Source of the DNA: Vibrio sp. PID17_43 | GTDB lineage: Bacteria; Pseudomonadota; Gammaproteobacteria; Enterobacterales; Vibrionaceae | Direction: 5' to 3' | Length of the DNA stretch: 64,000 nucleotides | Assembly: GCF_002608565.1 (NCBI RefSeq) | Contig: NZ_LIXM01000009.1 | Coordinates: forward strand, 62,001-126,000 | Part shown: one piece after another, positions 47,846-57,684 of the stretch | Layout of the letters: the number at the start of each line of letters is the position of its first letter | Numbering within the stretch: position 1 is the stretch's first letter | The notes under the pieces: model-generated | What the model was told of the DNA's origin: nothing | Seen by the model: only the letters and a program-made list of their open reading frames with translations | The model's database searches: none | Made by a program: the position numbers and the translations under genes

Positions 47846-48118
47846 TTAACGGTTGTGAGCGATGCTGCTTACTGCCGCTAGCTCTGCCGCTTCTTGTTCT
47901 TGTTGTTCTTGACGTTCGCGAGCGTCTAGAACTTCTTTAGTAATTAAACCTTCTTCGATTTCGCGTAGAGCGATAACCGTTGGCTTATCGTTCTCTTCTG
48001 GCACTAGTGCATCTTTACCGCCAGTTTGCATTTGACGAGCGCGGCGAGCCGCAATCAGTACTAGGTCGAAACGGTTGCCAACTTTTTCAACAGCGTCTTG
48101 AACAGTTACGCGTGCCAT
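47846..48118 (-). CDS. rpoZ: RNA polymerase omega subunit
   Basis: Omega binds the beta' subunit, helps RNA polymerase assembly and in enterobacteria forms part of a ppGpp-binding site. The 90 residues match the family: [20 protein letters not shown] and AARRARQMQ form the beta'-contacting helices, followed by [15 protein letters not shown]. The C-terminal Glu/Gln-rich tail is variable. Its position between gmk and spoT is the standard gammaproteobacterial arrangement and suits the ppGpp link. GAGGACTCC-type upstream sequence (GGAGTCCTC on the minus strand) provides the ribosome site. Confidence 0.98.
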   Translation of the reverse strand: MARVTVQDAVEKVGNRFDLVLIAARRARQMQTGGKDALVPEENDKPTVIALREIEEGLITKEVLDARERQEQQEQEAAELAAVSSIAHNR

Positions 48119-48281
48119 GAGGACTCCAAATAGTTAACTAAATTTTGAATGACGAGAAAGTATACAGTCTCAGCGTAATATTTACTAGCGATAAGACGTG
48201 CAACAACAATGACTTTCTATATAAGCAATATAAGCTTCCTTACCGTAATAAAGAAGCGAAAATTTGTATTTTAGTGCAGAA

Positions 48282-49229
<948 letters not shown>

Positions 49230-50444
49230 TTAGCCTTGCGACTCGAGGAAGTTAATCCAAGGGTTCGCTGCTGCTTTCATGTCCGGAGATTGAGCGGCAC
49301 TTTTCATCGCTTTGAGTGCGTTGCCCGGTTGGTTCAATTCAAAGTAAGCCATACCACGAATGTAATTCAGCTCACCCTTCTGCTCACGATTGGCGTCGGG
49401 GGCGATATTCTTGGCAAACTTTGTGGCCGCCACATACTGCTTATCCAAGACCATTAAGCGGGCAATTTTGATCTGAGTCTTTGCCTTTGGCGCAAGTCGG
49501 TAGGCTTGCTGGTAGACCTCAATCGAGAACCCAAGCTCTTGAGCTTGTTGCCAAAACTCACCTAACTTCTCTAAGTTGTCGACGTTACCATCAACATGGC
49601 CTTGTTCTATCGCCTCTTTCAACGTCTTGGCCGCACGGTAGGGTACACCTTGGTAAGCTTGAAAGTTGACTAAGCGTAAGTACTCTTTCTCTTTATCAAA
49701 TAGGCCCATTTTATGTGCCATTTCTAACGTAGAAAGTGCGTTTCGCTCCTGATTAAGTTCCATGTAGATACCAGATAACTGCGTCCAGTAACGTTTGTTT
49801 TTTGGATACTTAGTGGTCAGAATTTTCAGCACACCAGCAACACTCTTAAACTGCTTGAGTTCGTAGTGGGCTGACATCAGCAATTGGTACCAAGATTCAC
49901 TAGGGTTTTTACTCAATGCGATCGCCTTCTTGGTTGGCGGAATCGCGTTTTTGTAGTCATCTAGTTGAATATAGGCGCTGGCTAACGTGATGTAAGCGTG
50001 TGCTTGTGGCTTTTCTTCGGTTGTTTCCGCAATTTTGAACCACTCGTTCATCGTCTTGATGGATTTTTTGAACTGCCCTTCAGCCAAATACAGTTGAGCA
50101 AGGCTGTAACGGACTTGCTGTGCAATAGGTGTAGGGAGTGCATTTAATTCCAATGACTTAGCAAAGTAACTAGCCGCTTTGGGGTAGTTGTCTTGCAGAG
50201 AAAACAGAAAGCCTTTTTGTTGCAGTAAGACCGCTCTGTCATAAGGTTTTTTGCTTGAACTTTCTAGTGCGGAATCTAGTTTTGCAATTGCTTCAGAGTA
50301 CTGCTCTGTTGCTATGAGTTCTTGTACCTTATTTACGGTTTTGAACGTTCTGTTTGACAGCTCTGGATTACTGGCAAAAACAGGCGCGCAATACGCGCCT
50401 GAAATAAACACCAGAGAAGCCAACAATTTTGTGTATGCTTTCAT
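49230..50444 (-). CDS. TPR-repeat protein of the TonB system
   Basis: This 404-residue tetratricopeptide-repeat protein is predicted to be periplasmic, with a signal peptide (KLLASLVFISGAYCAPVFA-SNP). TPR units recur from about residue 40 to 380, for example ATEQYSEAIAKLDSALESSS, NYPKAASYFAKSLELNALP, DYKNAIPPTKKAIALS and QPGNALKAMKSAAQSP. Such a gene closes the TonB2-type clusters of Vibrio (the V. cholerae VC1543 position, from memory). A scaffold role for the TonB complex or for receptor recruitment is an inference. It starts 11 nt after tonB with TAAGGAGTCGC upstream. Confidence 0.85.
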   Translation of the reverse strand: MKAYTKLLASLVFISGAYCAPVFASNPELSNRTFKTVNKVQELIATEQYSEAIAKLDSALESSSKKPYDRAVLLQQKGFLFSLQDNYPKAASYFAKSLELNALPTPIAQQVRYSLAQLYLAEGQFKKSIKTMNEWFKIAETTEEKPQAHAYITLASAYIQLDDYKNAIPPTKKAIALSKNPSESWYQLLMSAHYELKQFKSVAGVLKILTTKYPKNKRYWTQLSGIYMELNQERNALSTLEMAHKMGLFDKEKEYLRLVNFQAYQGVPYRAAKTLKEAIEQGHVDGNVDNLEKLGEFWQQAQELGFSIEVYQQAYRLAPKAKTQIKIARLMVLDKQYVAATKFAKNIAPDANREQKGELNYIRGMAYFELNQPGNALKAMKSAAQSPDMKAAANPWINFLESQG

Positions 50445-50455
50445 ATTGCGACTCC

Positions 50456-51088
50456 TTAGTTGGTAGAGAACTCGATCTCTTGAGAAAGGCGAGAGGCAAC
50501 CGGCTTACCATCCACCATTTTCGGTTTAAAGGTCCATTTAGACACGGTTTTTCTCGCCGCTTTACCTAACCCTAACTTACGTGGTGTTTCTTTCAGTACT
50601 TTGACGTCCTGAACACTGCCACGCTCGTTAACGGTAAATTCGATCAGTACAATACCTTTTTCAATTCCTGCTCTAGCTGCTTTACGCGGCATTTGCGGTT
50701 GGAATGTCGCAAGAGGAACTGGGCCTCCGCTGCCTGCCATTTGAGCACCGCCACCTTGGGTGTAGTGACCGAGTACTGAGCCACCGGTTACATTGACCGG
50801 CAAGTCCAGCTTTGGCATATCCATTGGAATTTGATCCATCACCGGCTTAACAGTCGACGTAACCTTCATCTCTGGAGGTGGCGGCGGTCGCTTAGGCGGT
50901 GGTGGTTTCGGGAGTTCGCGTTTCTTCTCCTGTATTTTTTCGTCCGGTTTAATGCGAATAAATTCCACCATACGAAGGTCTTCATTCGACACTAGCTCGT
51001 GGCGCTCTTTGTTTACTAGCTTGTCCATCCCCCAGAACAATCCGAGGGAGACAATGAGCGCCAGTGCAATTGAGGCCAGATACCGCAT
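50456..51088 (-). CDS. tonB: TonB energy-transducing protein (TonB2/TonB3 type)
   Basis: TonB passes proton-motive energy from ExbB/ExbD to outer-membrane receptors. The ATG at 51088, nine bases after AAGGA, is chosen, giving MRYLASIALALIVSLGLFWG as membrane anchor. The frame from 51115 would overlap exbD. At 210 residues it is short, like Vibrio TonB2. A Pro-rich spacer (KRELPKPPPPKRPPPPPE, about 55-72) spans only a small distance, and the C-terminal domain (about 125-208) has EKGIVLIEFTVNERGSVQDV and the YP-like region replaced by SKWTFKPKMVDGKPVASRL. The short spacer suggests dependence on TtpC and the TPR partner. Confidence 0.92.
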   Translation of the reverse strand: MRYLASIALALIVSLGLFWGMDKLVNKERHELVSNEDLRMVEFIRIKPDEKIQEKKRELPKPPPPKRPPPPPEMKVTSTVKPVMDQIPMDMPKLDLPVNVTGGSVLGHYTQGGGAQMAGSGGPVPLATFQPQMPRKAARAGIEKGIVLIEFTVNERGSVQDVKVLKETPRKLGLGKAARKTVSKWTFKPKMVDGKPVASRLSQEIEFSTN

Positions 51089-51092
51089 AAGC

Positions 51093-51500
51093 TTAATCCT
51101 TATTGGTTGCGGCAATGGAGATGCTTTCTACACCTGCCATCTTAATCTGGTCCATTACCTTCACGACTACGCCAGCATTAGCTTCTGTATCCGCTTGGAT
51201 AACAACCGCACCATCTGGGCTTTCAGCACGTAGACGTTCGATGTTGGCACGTACAGCATCAACTTCGATACGGCGCTTATCAACCCAAACATCTCCGGCT
51301 GCGCCGATGGCAACCATGATGTTACCTTTCTTAACGGTTTGCGCGGAGCTTGCCGTAGGACGATTTACTTCTAGACCTGCTTCTTTAACAAACGATGTTG
51401 TTACGATAAAGAAGATCAACATGATGAATACGATGTCTAGCATCGGTGTCATATCGATAGCGGCTTCTTCGCTACTATCACTGCTATAGCGTCTCTTCAT
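51093..51500 (-). CDS. exbD: Biopolymer transporter ExbD
   Basis: ExbD is the small inner-membrane partner in the ExbB-ExbD proton channel that energises TonB. The 135 residues have one membrane segment with the proton-carrying Asp22 (DMTPMLDIVFIMLIFFIVTT), followed by a periplasmic domain with EVNRPTASSAQT and VVIQADTEANAGVVVKVMDQ typical of the ExbD/TolR fold. The ATG follows exbB by 25 nt. Its stop lies four bases before the tonB start, so translation is likely coupled. Confidence 0.95.
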   Translation of the reverse strand: MKRRYSSDSSEEAAIDMTPMLDIVFIMLIFFIVTTSFVKEAGLEVNRPTASSAQTVKKGNIMVAIGAAGDVWVDKRRIEVDAVRANIERLRAESPDGAVVIQADTEANAGVVVKVMDQIKMAGVESISIAATNKD

Positions 51501-51525
51501 GACCTATACCTCTAATTCCGTTTAC

Positions 51526-52053
51526 TCAGGCAATGTGCTTTAGCTTGTCTTCAAGCTTCTGCGTGGTGACTCTGGCTAAATGATCAAGACGAGTACTAAA
51601 GAAAAGTCCTGATAGAGAAGCCACCATTCCCGCTAATGTTGGGATTGTTGCCTTTGAGATCCCCGAGGCCATTGCTCGAGGGCTTCCTGTACCTGTAACC
51701 GCTAAGATATCGAATACTTGAATCATACCGACAACAGTGCCGAGTAGACCAAGTAGGGGACAAAGTGCAATCAGTACCTTAACGATTGGCAGCCCTTTCT
51801 TATTCTCAATATCCTGACGAGAAACGATTTCTTGTCGGATCATCTTAGCGTTCCAGCTTTTATGTTCTGAGCGCTCTTCCCAAAAGCTAACGGCTTTTTT
51901 CATTGCTTTTGGAGCGACGGCAGCGAAGTAAAACCAACGTTCTAGCAATACTGCCCACAACATGAAGCTGAGGATAAAGATGACGACAAGTACGTCGCCA
52001 CCCATTCCCAAGAAGCGCCTAATTGATTCAAGTTCTCCAACTAACCACCACAT
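51526..52053 (-). CDS. exbB: MotA/TolQ/ExbB proton channel protein ExbB
   Basis: ExbB forms the pentameric channel scaffold with ExbD in the inner membrane. The 175-residue protein has three hydrophobic segments: GGDVLVVIFILSFMLWAVLL (about 18-37), LIALCPLLGLLGTVVGMIQV (about 94-113) and a third around IPTLAGMVASLSGLFFS (about 135-151). GTVVGMI and the downstream small-residue-rich helix are the hallmarks of the family. It is smaller than E. coli ExbB, as in Vibrio TonB2/3 systems. AAGGAGG lies before the ATG, which follows ttpC by 9 nt. Confidence 0.95.
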   Translation of the reverse strand: MWWLVGELESIRRFLGMGGDVLVVIFILSFMLWAVLLERWFYFAAVAPKAMKKAVSFWEERSEHKSWNAKMIRQEIVSRQDIENKKGLPIVKVLIALCPLLGLLGTVVGMIQVFDILAVTGTGSPRAMASGISKATIPTLAGMVASLSGLFFSTRLDHLARVTTQKLEDKLKHIA

Positions 52054-52062
52054 AATGCCTCC

Positions 52063-53424
52063 TTAGCTTTCGGCTTTATGCAGTTTTTCCTGATAGCGAG
52101 CGATGAAGCCTGCACTCTGTTCTTCAAGAGTTTGAACCAAACGACGACCTTTACTGTGTACGATGGTGTACAGGAACAGTAGAGGAATTGCGACAACCAG
52201 ACCAAGCATCGTAGTAACAAGTGCTTCAGAGATACCGCCAGCCATTAGCTTCGGATCACCTGTACCAAATAGGGTGATGGCTTGGAACGTACCGATCATA
52301 CCCATCACCGTACCCAGTAGACCTAGAAGTGGTGCTACAGAAGCGAACAGTTTGATTGAGCTGATAAAGCGTTCAATGCTCGGTGCATTACGTAGGATGA
52401 TTTCGTCCAGTTTCGCTTCAAGATCTTCAAGGTTGTCACCTTTGTGCTCTTGGTAAGCTTGGATAACTTCACCTAGAGGGTTGCCAGGAATAACGGTGTC
52501 TGATTTCGCTTGCTTACGCATCTTGCCACCAATAACCAATAGGCGTAGGTAACAAGCAAGTGCAATCAATGCACCAACAGCACCCATAGCGAGGATTACG
52601 TAACCAACGATACCACCTTGGTCAATACGTTCCTGAACGGTAGGGCTTTGGACTAGTAGAGACAGAATCACACCACGAGATGGGTCGATAAACAGTGGTT
52701 CGTAAGTGCCGTCTGCCGCTTCAAAACCGCCAACATGACGAGTGATGTTTTTGCGAGGCTGACGCGATAGTTCTTCGAACTTACCTGTTTGAGGGACGTA
52801 AGTAACGTACTTGCCATCTGCGATTGCGTTGAACTCACCCACTAGAGTGACGTCACGTACTGCTTCTTTACCTTCACCGTATACAACGGTTGCTGGTGTG
52901 GTTGTTGTGTCACCTGAAGCCACGACTTGTTGTAGGATTGTGTGCCAAAACGCTTCAAGCTCTTGCGTTGATGGGAGTTCTTTACTTTCGGCAAGTTTCG
53001 CTAGCAGTTCATTACGCTCTGGGAATTGAACTGCGTTTTGAGAGGCAGCAAACAGACCTTTAAATTCACCCGCGTACTGACGAACGACACCAAACATCTC
53101 GCCTAGCGTACCAGAACGAACGCGTAGTGTTTCGGTTAGCTCAGTCAACTGCTTGTCGTTTTCATCAAACGTGGTTTTTAGTTGATCACCTAGCGCTTGC
53201 TGCGATGCTAACTCTTGACGAGCTTGCTGCAGTAACGCAGCTTGCTGATCGCGGTCACGCTTGAACGCCGCTTCACGTTCTTTGTTCTCTTTTGATTCAA
53301 CAATACTCTCTGACTTGACGTTTTTCAGTAGCTCAGAAAGGTTTTGTGGTGCTTCAGCTTGTGCACCTGAAATCATGAATAAGCTCGCTAGTAGGCCAGC
53401 GGCTAGAGTTTTGAATCCTTTCAT
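52063..53424 (-). CDS. ttpC: TtpC, long ExbB-like TonB-system component
   Basis: TtpC is the fourth component required by the TonB2 and TonB3 systems of Vibrio. The 453 residues start with a signal peptide (LLASLFMISGAQA-EAP), then a charged periplasmic coiled coil (about 35-115, KRDRDQQAALLQQARQELAS), a membrane segment (GYVILAMGAVGALIALACYL, about 279-298) and a C-terminal ExbB-like channel domain (about 335-450) with SVAPLLGLLGTVMGMIGTFQ and ALVTTMLGLVVAIPLLFLYT. The periplasmic coiled coil sets it apart from ExbB. It lies 3 nt after the DUF3450 gene, with GGAGGAA upstream of the ATG. Confidence 0.9.
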   Translation of the reverse strand: MKGFKTLAAGLLASLFMISGAQAEAPQNLSELLKNVKSESIVESKENKEREAAFKRDRDQQAALLQQARQELASQQALGDQLKTTFDENDKQLTELTETLRVRSGTLGEMFGVVRQYAGEFKGLFAASQNAVQFPERNELLAKLAESKELPSTQELEAFWHTILQQVVASGDTTTTPATVVYGEGKEAVRDVTLVGEFNAIADGKYVTYVPQTGKFEELSRQPRKNITRHVGGFEAADGTYEPLFIDPSRGVILSLLVQSPTVQERIDQGGIVGYVILAMGAVGALIALACYLRLLVIGGKMRKQAKSDTVIPGNPLGEVIQAYQEHKGDNLEDLEAKLDEIILRNAPSIERFISSIKLFASVAPLLGLLGTVMGMIGTFQAITLFGTGDPKLMAGGISEALVTTMLGLVVAIPLLFLYTIVHSKGRRLVQTLEEQSAGFIARYQEKLHKAES

Positions 53425-53427
53425 TTC

Positions 53428-54192
53428 TTATTCCTCCCCAGCAAATACAGGCAGTTTGATCAAGGCTGGTGGCGCTTGCTTCTTAGCGATGCGAAGGCCT
53501 TGCTGTACAGCGATACGGTAGTTTTCAGGTAGTGATTCCCATTGGCGGGTCTGTTGATTCCACATGCCTGTTTCACCGCCGTCCGGAGATTGGAATAGAA
53601 GCGCAGTACGACCGATACGTAGGAAGTCGTAAGTTACAGTCTCGCCGTTGCGTTCTAGGCTGGCTTTGTAAGATTCAATTGAGCGAGAGAAGCCTTCTTC
53701 GATTTGATACGCTTCCATCACCTTACGGAATTTTTCTGAAGTGGTAACGTCTGCGCGATCCATTAGGTCACGTAGTTCAGTTACACGTTTATTACGCTCT
53801 TCTTTTTGGAAAGGTAGATCAAGTGTCACGAATTCATCGAGAGCATCGATCATCTTAAGAGTCAGCGGTACAACTTCGGTTGCAGTCTGATCAATTTGAG
53901 CGATTTGGTTATTTAATGAGTCCAGCTCTCCCTGCTGTGATTGAACCATGCGGTTAATCTGCTCATTGTAGACTTTCATGCTGTCGATTTGACGCAGAAG
54001 ACCTTTGTACTCGGCCAGCATGCTTTCAGCACTTTCAGCATAGTTGTCGATTTTTTGCTGTGAAGCCTGAGAAGACTTCGTGGTTTTTGCTTGGTTAGCG
54101 ACGACCGTACCAGAGTCGGCAGCAAACGCTGCGCCACTTACTGATAAAATCGCGGCAGTAACTGCACTTACGCCAAATTCCTTTAACGTCAT
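53428..54192 (-). CDS. DUF3450 periplasmic coiled-coil protein
   Basis: This 254-residue protein of unknown function is regularly found beside ttpC. It has a signal peptide (TAAILSVSGAAFA-ADS) and a long coiled coil (about 45-125, with LRQIDSMKVYNEQINRMVQS and QQGELDSLNNQIAQIDQ). An ordered C-terminal part includes DYDFLRIGRTALL-like TVTYDFLRIGRTALLFQSPD and RIAVQQGLRIAKKQAPP. The context suggests a periplasmic assembly or anchoring factor of the TonB complex. A strong hairpin lies between its start and the receptor gene upstream. AAGGATGC precedes the ATG. Confidence 0.9.
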   Translation of the reverse strand: MTLKEFGVSAVTAAILSVSGAAFAADSGTVVANQAKTTKSSQASQQKIDNYAESAESMLAEYKGLLRQIDSMKVYNEQINRMVQSQQGELDSLNNQIAQIDQTATEVVPLTLKMIDALDEFVTLDLPFQKEERNKRVTELRDLMDRADVTTSEKFRKVMEAYQIEEGFSRSIESYKASLERNGETVTYDFLRIGRTALLFQSPDGGETGMWNQQTRQWESLPENYRIAVQQGLRIAKKQAPPALIKLPVFAGEE

Positions 54193-54230
54193 AGTAGCAT
54201 CCTTGTCAGTGTATTAAGTCAGTCGAATAG

Positions 54231-54253
54231 GGCGCAGGAAAAGCTCCTGCGCC
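54231..54253 (-). other. Strong intercistronic hairpin, receptor / DUF3450
   Basis: GGCGCAGGA and TCCTGCGCC form a perfect nine-pair GC-rich stem around a five-base loop, 10 nt beyond the receptor stop. No T-run follows in the minus-strand reading (CTATTCG), so it is more likely an mRNA-stabilising or processing hairpin than a full terminator. Confidence 0.7.
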
Positions 54254-54263
54254 AAAGGTTTTA

Positions 54264-56864
54264 TTAGAATGAATGTGAAGCTTCTAAATAGAAGTAGCGA
54301 CCAAATGGGCTAGATAGCGATTGGTTGTACCAAGGCCATGTAGCTTCACTTGTGAACGGAGGCGCTTCATCGAATACGTTCTTAACACCAAAGTTTACGG
54401 TTGTACCTTGTTGGAAGTCGTAACCTGTGCGTAGATCTACTGTGGTGTAAGCATCAACCGTTTTCACTGAATCCGGGTCTTTGTAACCACAGCTATCAGC
54501 GCTGCGTCCTGTGCCGTTATCTTTGTATTCACCGATGTAATTGACACGGGTAAATGCATTGAAATTATTAAGGTTCCATGCTACACCTGCACTGCCTTTC
54601 CATTTTGGCTCGCCATATGTGCCAGCTTCTTCACACATGATGCCTGTAACGCCTTTGCTGCGTTCAAATGAAATCAAGTGCGCCGCACTGACATCGGTTT
54701 TAAACTCACCAAAATCAGTGTCTAGTAGGTATCGAATAGAGATATCTAAGCCTTGACCTTGTTCTTTTGCTACGTTTTGGAGAATGTCTGTTACTTGGTC
54801 AATTTTTCCTGAAACAGGATCTCGAGAGATTAAGTCGCCGTATTCACTTTCATTATTGATGATTTCTTGAATACCGATGCTAGTGATTTTGTCATCGACC
54901 TTAATGTTCCAGTAATCCGTTGTAACTGAGAGGTCTTCAATGATTTCCCAGGCAAAACCAAGGTTTATCGCCACTGATTTTTCTGGGTCAAGATCCGGGT
55001 TACCACCAGAAACTGAATCGATCTCGTACTTCTTACATAGTTGCTCTTTATCTGCTTCTGAAGCCTCATCGCAGCGTTTAGTGTCGACTGCTTGAAGCAC
55101 CCCTTCAGATTGAGAAAGGTACAAATTTTTCATATCCGGAGCTTTAAAACCCGTACCAACAGAGCCACGAAGAAGTAGCGTATCTAGAGGTCGGTAACCA
55201 GCAGAAAGCTTACCTGTTACCGCAGTACCAAAGTCATTGTAGTAATCATAACGAGCAGCAGCACCTAACTCTACTTCATCAGTCGGGATGTAAACGGTCT
55301 CGAAATAAGCAGCAGCATTGAAGCGAGTACCCTCACTTGAGCTTGCTGCACCACCAATGATGTCTGTGTAGTTCTCACTCACTTTGTCGTAATACTCAGT
55401 GAAGCGAGACTCTACGCCCGATGCCCAGCTGATCTCATCGGTAAACTCGCCAGTGCCTCGAAAGCTACTGAAAGTGATTTTTTCTTCACCTTTTCGAACA
55501 GGAGCCTGTTGATATTTGGCTACCGTTGCGGCTGAGTTCTGAGATGGGTCAAATGGGTTGATATCACCGCTTGCCACGCCTTCAGTCATTTGACTTTCAA
55601 ATAATTGCCCGTTGATGCCGACCTGTTTAGCGCGAGCAATAGCATGGCCAAATTCTGCTTGCCATTCCACTTCAATGCTTTCTGCATAGCCATCCAGTGA
55701 TGCGATCACCTCGATCGTTTCATTGGTATTTTCTTTTTCACGTTTACCAAATTCCACCCAACGTCTAGCGACAAAGACTGTATCTCCGACCTCTGGTTTC
55801 GTTGAAAATCCGTCTAAATAACCCGCATCTAAAAATTCCTGAGTGACCCCTACAGTTAAGAAACCTGGCGCTGGCGCATTTGAAGTGATGGTTTTTGCGT
55901 GGTTATAGCGAGCTTGTACGGATGCGGTTAGGTTATCCGACAAAGGCTTGGTGTAGACAGAAAACACCCCCCAACGCTCTGTTTCTGGAACCAGTTGGTA
56001 GTCAGATGCAAAGTCATAGACACACTCTGTACCACCAGCAGCATATAAACTTGGGACGGTATTCTCTGGTGCACAATCGGATGGAGCCATTGCTTCGCTC
56101 CAATCAGATTTAAAAACCGATGCTGGGTATCCATATGGGCTTCGTCCATCATTTTCACCATAGACAGCTGAAGATGAATATGAACGATCGCTCGCATTGA
56201 TTACGCCTTGTTTGAAGTAGTCGACGGCAACCATTAGGTTTGACTCATTTTCAAATGTTTTACCGCCAACAATGCTAAATGAGGTTTTTTCACCATCACT
56301 TTCTGAGGTAATACCTTGGTTTGCTGTTACGGTTAAGCCGTCATAGCTTGTTTTTGTGATGATATTGATAACGCCAGAGATGGCATCAGAACCATAAATA
56401 GCCGATGCGCCATCGTTAAGAATTTCTACACGCTCAACCGCGGCCGTTGGTAGCTGGTTAAGGTCAACGAATGTAGCTGCTACAGGGTTGTTTGGTAGTC
56501 GGCGGCCGTTTAGTAGAACCAAAACAGCATCTTGACCGAAGCCACGGTAGTCAGCACTTGCTGAACCTGCAACCTGTGTTAATGTTTCGTTTTGAGTTGT
56601 CGCACCAGGACCTAGCAGTGTCGGTGATTCCTGTAGGAATTCAGCAATGCTGGTGGCACCCGAATTTTCAATATCTGATTTATCAAATACAACTACAGGT
56701 TGCGGTGCTTCTGCATCCACGCGTGAAATACGCGAACCTGTCACTTTCATTTTTTGCAGCTTTTCGACTTGCTGCTCTTCTGCCTGTGCCGCGATTGGGG
56801 CCACTGCTGCTGTTCCCAATGCAATACTAATCGCAACAGACAAAGCGGTTGTGTTTTTAGACAT
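54264..56864 (-). CDS. TonB-dependent outer membrane receptor
   Basis: This 866-residue receptor has a signal peptide (MSKNTTALSVAISIALGTAA, cleavage near AQA-EEQ), a TonB-box-like segment before VTGSRISRVDAEAPQPVVVF, a plug domain (about 45-180, with LLNGRRLPNNPVAATF and DGASAIYGSDAISGVINIIT), and a 22-strand barrel ending in the required terminal Phe (YFYLEASHSF). The KVTGSRI opening and the long plug are typical of receptors for peptides or carbohydrates rather than siderophores, but the ligand is not readable. It heads the unit with the TonB genes, which probably energise it. CGGAGC precedes the ATG. No Fur box was found upstream. Confidence 0.93.
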   Translation of the reverse strand: MSKNTTALSVAISIALGTAAVAPIAAQAEEQQVEKLQKMKVTGSRISRVDAEAPQPVVVFDKSDIENSGATSIAEFLQESPTLLGPGATTQNETLTQVAGSASADYRGFGQDAVLVLLNGRRLPNNPVAATFVDLNQLPTAAVERVEILNDGASAIYGSDAISGVINIITKTSYDGLTVTANQGITSESDGEKTSFSIVGGKTFENESNLMVAVDYFKQGVINASDRSYSSSAVYGENDGRSPYGYPASVFKSDWSEAMAPSDCAPENTVPSLYAAGGTECVYDFASDYQLVPETERWGVFSVYTKPLSDNLTASVQARYNHAKTITSNAPAPGFLTVGVTQEFLDAGYLDGFSTKPEVGDTVFVARRWVEFGKREKENTNETIEVIASLDGYAESIEVEWQAEFGHAIARAKQVGINGQLFESQMTEGVASGDINPFDPSQNSAATVAKYQQAPVRKGEEKITFSSFRGTGEFTDEISWASGVESRFTEYYDKVSENYTDIIGGAASSSEGTRFNAAAYFETVYIPTDEVELGAAARYDYYNDFGTAVTGKLSAGYRPLDTLLLRGSVGTGFKAPDMKNLYLSQSEGVLQAVDTKRCDEASEADKEQLCKKYEIDSVSGGNPDLDPEKSVAINLGFAWEIIEDLSVTTDYWNIKVDDKITSIGIQEIINNESEYGDLISRDPVSGKIDQVTDILQNVAKEQGQGLDISIRYLLDTDFGEFKTDVSAAHLISFERSKGVTGIMCEEAGTYGEPKWKGSAGVAWNLNNFNAFTRVNYIGEYKDNGTGRSADSCGYKDPDSVKTVDAYTTVDLRTGYDFQQGTTVNFGVKNVFDEAPPFTSEATWPWYNQSLSSPFGRYFYLEASHSF

Positions 56865-57479
56865 CCTTGTTGCTCCGTTTCTTATAATTCCTTGTGTCGG
56901 TTGCCTACCGACTTTTTTATGACGTTAATATTTCGTTAACGCTTACGTCATATATACCTGAGATGGAAAAAGGAAGTCAAACCAGTGGTAAAAAGAGATG
57001 ATGAAATGTAAAAATGATGTAAAAAACCAAAGTGAACTAAATGTGTAGAGTTATCATCTATTTGTGGGTTAAGTGTCGATGTATTATGTTGGCAAAATGC
57101 CGTATTTTGTGTTTCTTGCCGGCAGTAATGACTTATCTCGCTTATGGATTTTCATTGGGTTTATCGCTCTTTGAATTCCCGTTGAAATAGTGGATTATCC
57201 TGCGGGGTGAGTTTCGTAGAATAGTGGAATTGTTAATGTATTTGAGTCGATGAGTATCAGAATATGATACCCATTGTAACAAAAGGGCTCACTCGTATTA
57301 TGGCGTCAAATGTTACTTTAGGGTGGTGTTTTTTTATGCGATATAATTGGGTTTTTATGCGCTCTGTGGGCTCTTGATTGACCAGGTTGATATTCTGTAT
57401 GAATTGATTTTGTGGTTTTTTATAATTTTTTACAAAAATATTTCGGTTTTTCGACACTGGTGGGGATTTGTCATGTTTT

Positions 57480-57499
57480 AGCTTCAATTACTTGAAGCT
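57480..57499. repeat. Palindrome upstream of the ABC operon
   Basis: Perfect eight-base arms AGCTTCAA and TTGAAGCT flank TTAC. It could be an operator for a dimeric regulator. No T-run makes it a terminator. Confidence 0.5.
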
Positions 57500-57559
57500 G
57501 CACAAGAATCAAGATAAATATGAGCCTGGAATTATTGCAGTAGTGTAAAAAACTGGTTA

Positions 57560-57584
57560 TTGAAACGCAGGGAGTGTGTTTCAA
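57560..57584. repeat. Second palindrome upstream of the ABC operon
   Basis: TTGAAAC and GTTTCAA flank an 11-base centre and lie 100 bp upstream of the permease start. It is either an operator or a hairpin in the leader RNA. The TTCAA/TTGAA element recurs in the palindrome at 57480. Confidence 0.5.
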
Positions 57585-57684
57585 CAGCTTTAGTTACTAC
57601 GGGATAGAGAAGCACCATTTGGGTTCGGAAATCTCCAGATTGAAGCCGACTCATAATGCACAGTAGACAAGGAGCAAGTTGTAT

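Larger units (their letters stand above)
56865..57684. other. 820-bp divergent regulatory region
   Basis: This AT-rich region separates the receptor gene from the ABC transporter operon and must carry both promoters. It holds two palindromes near the transporter (57480-57499 and 57560-57584). No Fur, CRP or sigma-54 site could be supported. A minus-strand open frame of 76 codons at 57257-57487 has AT-driven composition and no ribosome site and is not taken as a gene. Confidence 0.55.

Noticed and set aside
57257..57487. Minus-strand open frame of 76 codons in the 820-bp divergent region
   Set aside because: Lys/Asn/Ile-rich composition reflects AT-rich DNA, there is no ribosome site, and no domain pattern is visible.
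56865..57684. Fur box for the TonB-dependent receptor
   Set aside because: No stretch resembled GATAATGATAATCATTATC closely enough, so iron control is not supported.
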